A stretch of DNA of 64,000 nucleotides, from assembly GCA_903847605.1 (NCBI GenBank), contig CAINED010000059.1, positions 1 to 64,000 on the forward strand, read 5' to 3'. Shown here piece after piece: positions 63,414-64,000 of the stretch; the first letter of the stretch is position 1, and each line of letters starts with the position of its first letter. The DNA comes from an uncultured Hyphomicrobiales bacterium (GTDB lineage: Bacteria > Pseudomonadota > Alphaproteobacteria > Rhizobiales > Beijerinckiaceae). Under the pieces are notes generated by a model, which was not told the origin of the DNA, did not search any database, and saw only the letters and a program-made list of their open reading frames with translations. The position numbers and the translations under genes were made by a program.

Positions 63414-64000
63414 ATGCGGATCTGCTTTGTCGTTCATCGTTATGCCCCGTACCCCGGAGGCAGCGAGGTTTATGTCCGAAATCTCGCCGAGGAAAGTCTG
63501 CGGCGCGGACATGAGACCTGGGTGCTTACCGATGTTCACAAAGGCGATCTCGACGGTGTACGGGTGACCAGCGACGATGCGGTTCTCGACAGCGGATTCG
63601 ATCTCATCGTCGTTCACGGCGGTAACATGGGGGCGCAGAGCCGCGTGCTGGAGCGGGCGGGCGCCTTGCGGTCGCCGGTTCTTTACATGCTCGTGTCTCA
63701 CGTGGATCAGGGCTTCGTGAACGCGGGCATGCGGGACGCCGCTTTCCTGGGTTGGTCGACTCCGGCCGACATGGAACGCATCCGTTCGGCCGGAGGCGAG
63801 GCGCGCGCCGTACAGGTGCGTCACGGTATCGAGCTTTCCGGTTCGACCGGGAAGCCAGGCTTTCGGGAAAAATTCGGCATCGCTCCCCAGCGGCGCATGT
63901 TCCTGTCCTGTGGCGGTTATTGGGCGCACAAGCGCATGAAACCGCTGGCGAGGCTGTTCGAAAGACTCGACACCGAAGCCCTGTTGGTGACGACCGGTTA
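63414..64000 (+). CDS. Glycosyltransferase family 4-like (cut by the window edge)
   Basis: ATG at 63414 begins MRICFVVHRYAPYPGGSEVY, the classic N-terminal motif of GT-B (GT4) enzymes (PGGSE loop). The frame stays open to the last base, giving at least 195 residues; the C-terminal donor-binding half is outside. It is divergent from the GT2 gene, with 179 bases between starts, and belongs to the same glycan cluster. Confidence 0.85.
   Translation, partial: MRICFVVHRYAPYPGGSEVYVRNLAEESLRRGHETWVLTDVHKGDLDGVRVTSDDAVLDSGFDLIVVHGGNMGAQSRVLERAGALRSPVLYMLVSHVDQGFVNAGMRDAAFLGWSTPADMERIRSAGGEARAVQVRHGIELSGSTGKPGFREKFGIAPQRRMFLSCGGYWAHKRMKPLARLFERLDTEALLVTTG

Overview
The window is chromosomal DNA of a GC-rich alphaproteobacterium, most likely of the order Hyphomicrobiales (Rhizobiales). 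The evidence is gene order and family content: lytic transglycosylase-dapA-smpB; hemB-DUF6163-ldtR-ldtP-glyA; nrdR-ribD-ribE-ribH-nusB-thiL; hppA-bamE-cytochrome bc1 chaperone-DUF177-plsX-fabH-ihfA-merR-tRNA-Pro. A Mg-type HemB, a Bpt leucyltransferase, btaAB betaine-lipid genes and rhizobial palindromes fit as well. I cannot name the genus.

Layout. 1-1.5 kb: accessory DNA next to the 3' end of a tRNA-Ser(GCT), with a possible insertion-sequence end, an HGG-motif gene and two overlapping unknown genes. 1.9-5.8 kb: an OmpA-type envelope protein coupled to a membrane protein with four helix-hairpin-helix-like repeats. 5.8-10 kb: alpha/beta hydrolase, a toxin-antitoxin pair, a lytic transglycosylase. 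10-13.6 kb: dapA, a PaiB-like FMN-binding protein, smpB, bpt and an RDD protein. 13.7-17.6 kb: a Bug-type binding protein, an SDR, a secreted hydrolase and a VanX-like dipeptidase. 17.7-19.6 kb: btaA-btaB. 19.6-30.3 kb: amidohydrolase, PRC-barrel protein, site-2 protease, hemB, DUF6163, VOC protein, hydrolase, ldtR, ldtP, glyA. 30.3-33.2 kb: an accessory block with two paralogous Bug receptors, a PIN-domain fragment and an SGNH hydrolase. 33.2-37.6 kb: nrdR-ribD-ribE-ribH-nusB-thiL. 37.6-46.2 kb: MBL hydrolase, a 202-bp inverted-repeat element, a truncated-haemoglobin/thiM/thiE operon, two MFS transporters, an SLC13 permease and a hypothetical. 46.4-53.9 kb: hppA, bamE, bc1 chaperone, DUF177, plsX, fabH, ihfA, merR, tRNA-Pro. 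54.1-58.5 kb: a 1460-residue RTX/FG-GAP protein. 58.6-64 kb: an LpxB-like glycosyltransferase, an AT-rich DUF2079 gene, an epimerase, and two glycosyltransferases, the last cut by the window edge.

How the genes work together. The backbone serves cell-envelope building (dapA, ldtP, lytic transglycosylase, bamE, plsX, fabH), cofactor synthesis (riboflavin, thiamine, haem, one-carbon units) and housekeeping (smpB, nusB, ihfA). Accessory genes appear to be spliced between conserved neighbours at several places (dapA/smpB, DUF6163/ldtR, glyA/nrdR, thiL/hppA). No phage, CRISPR array or complete mobile element is present. The best candidates for something less described are the OmpA/four-repeat pair, the RTX protein with its three near-identical 97-residue repeats, the surface-polysaccharide cluster at the right edge, and several small non-coding structures.
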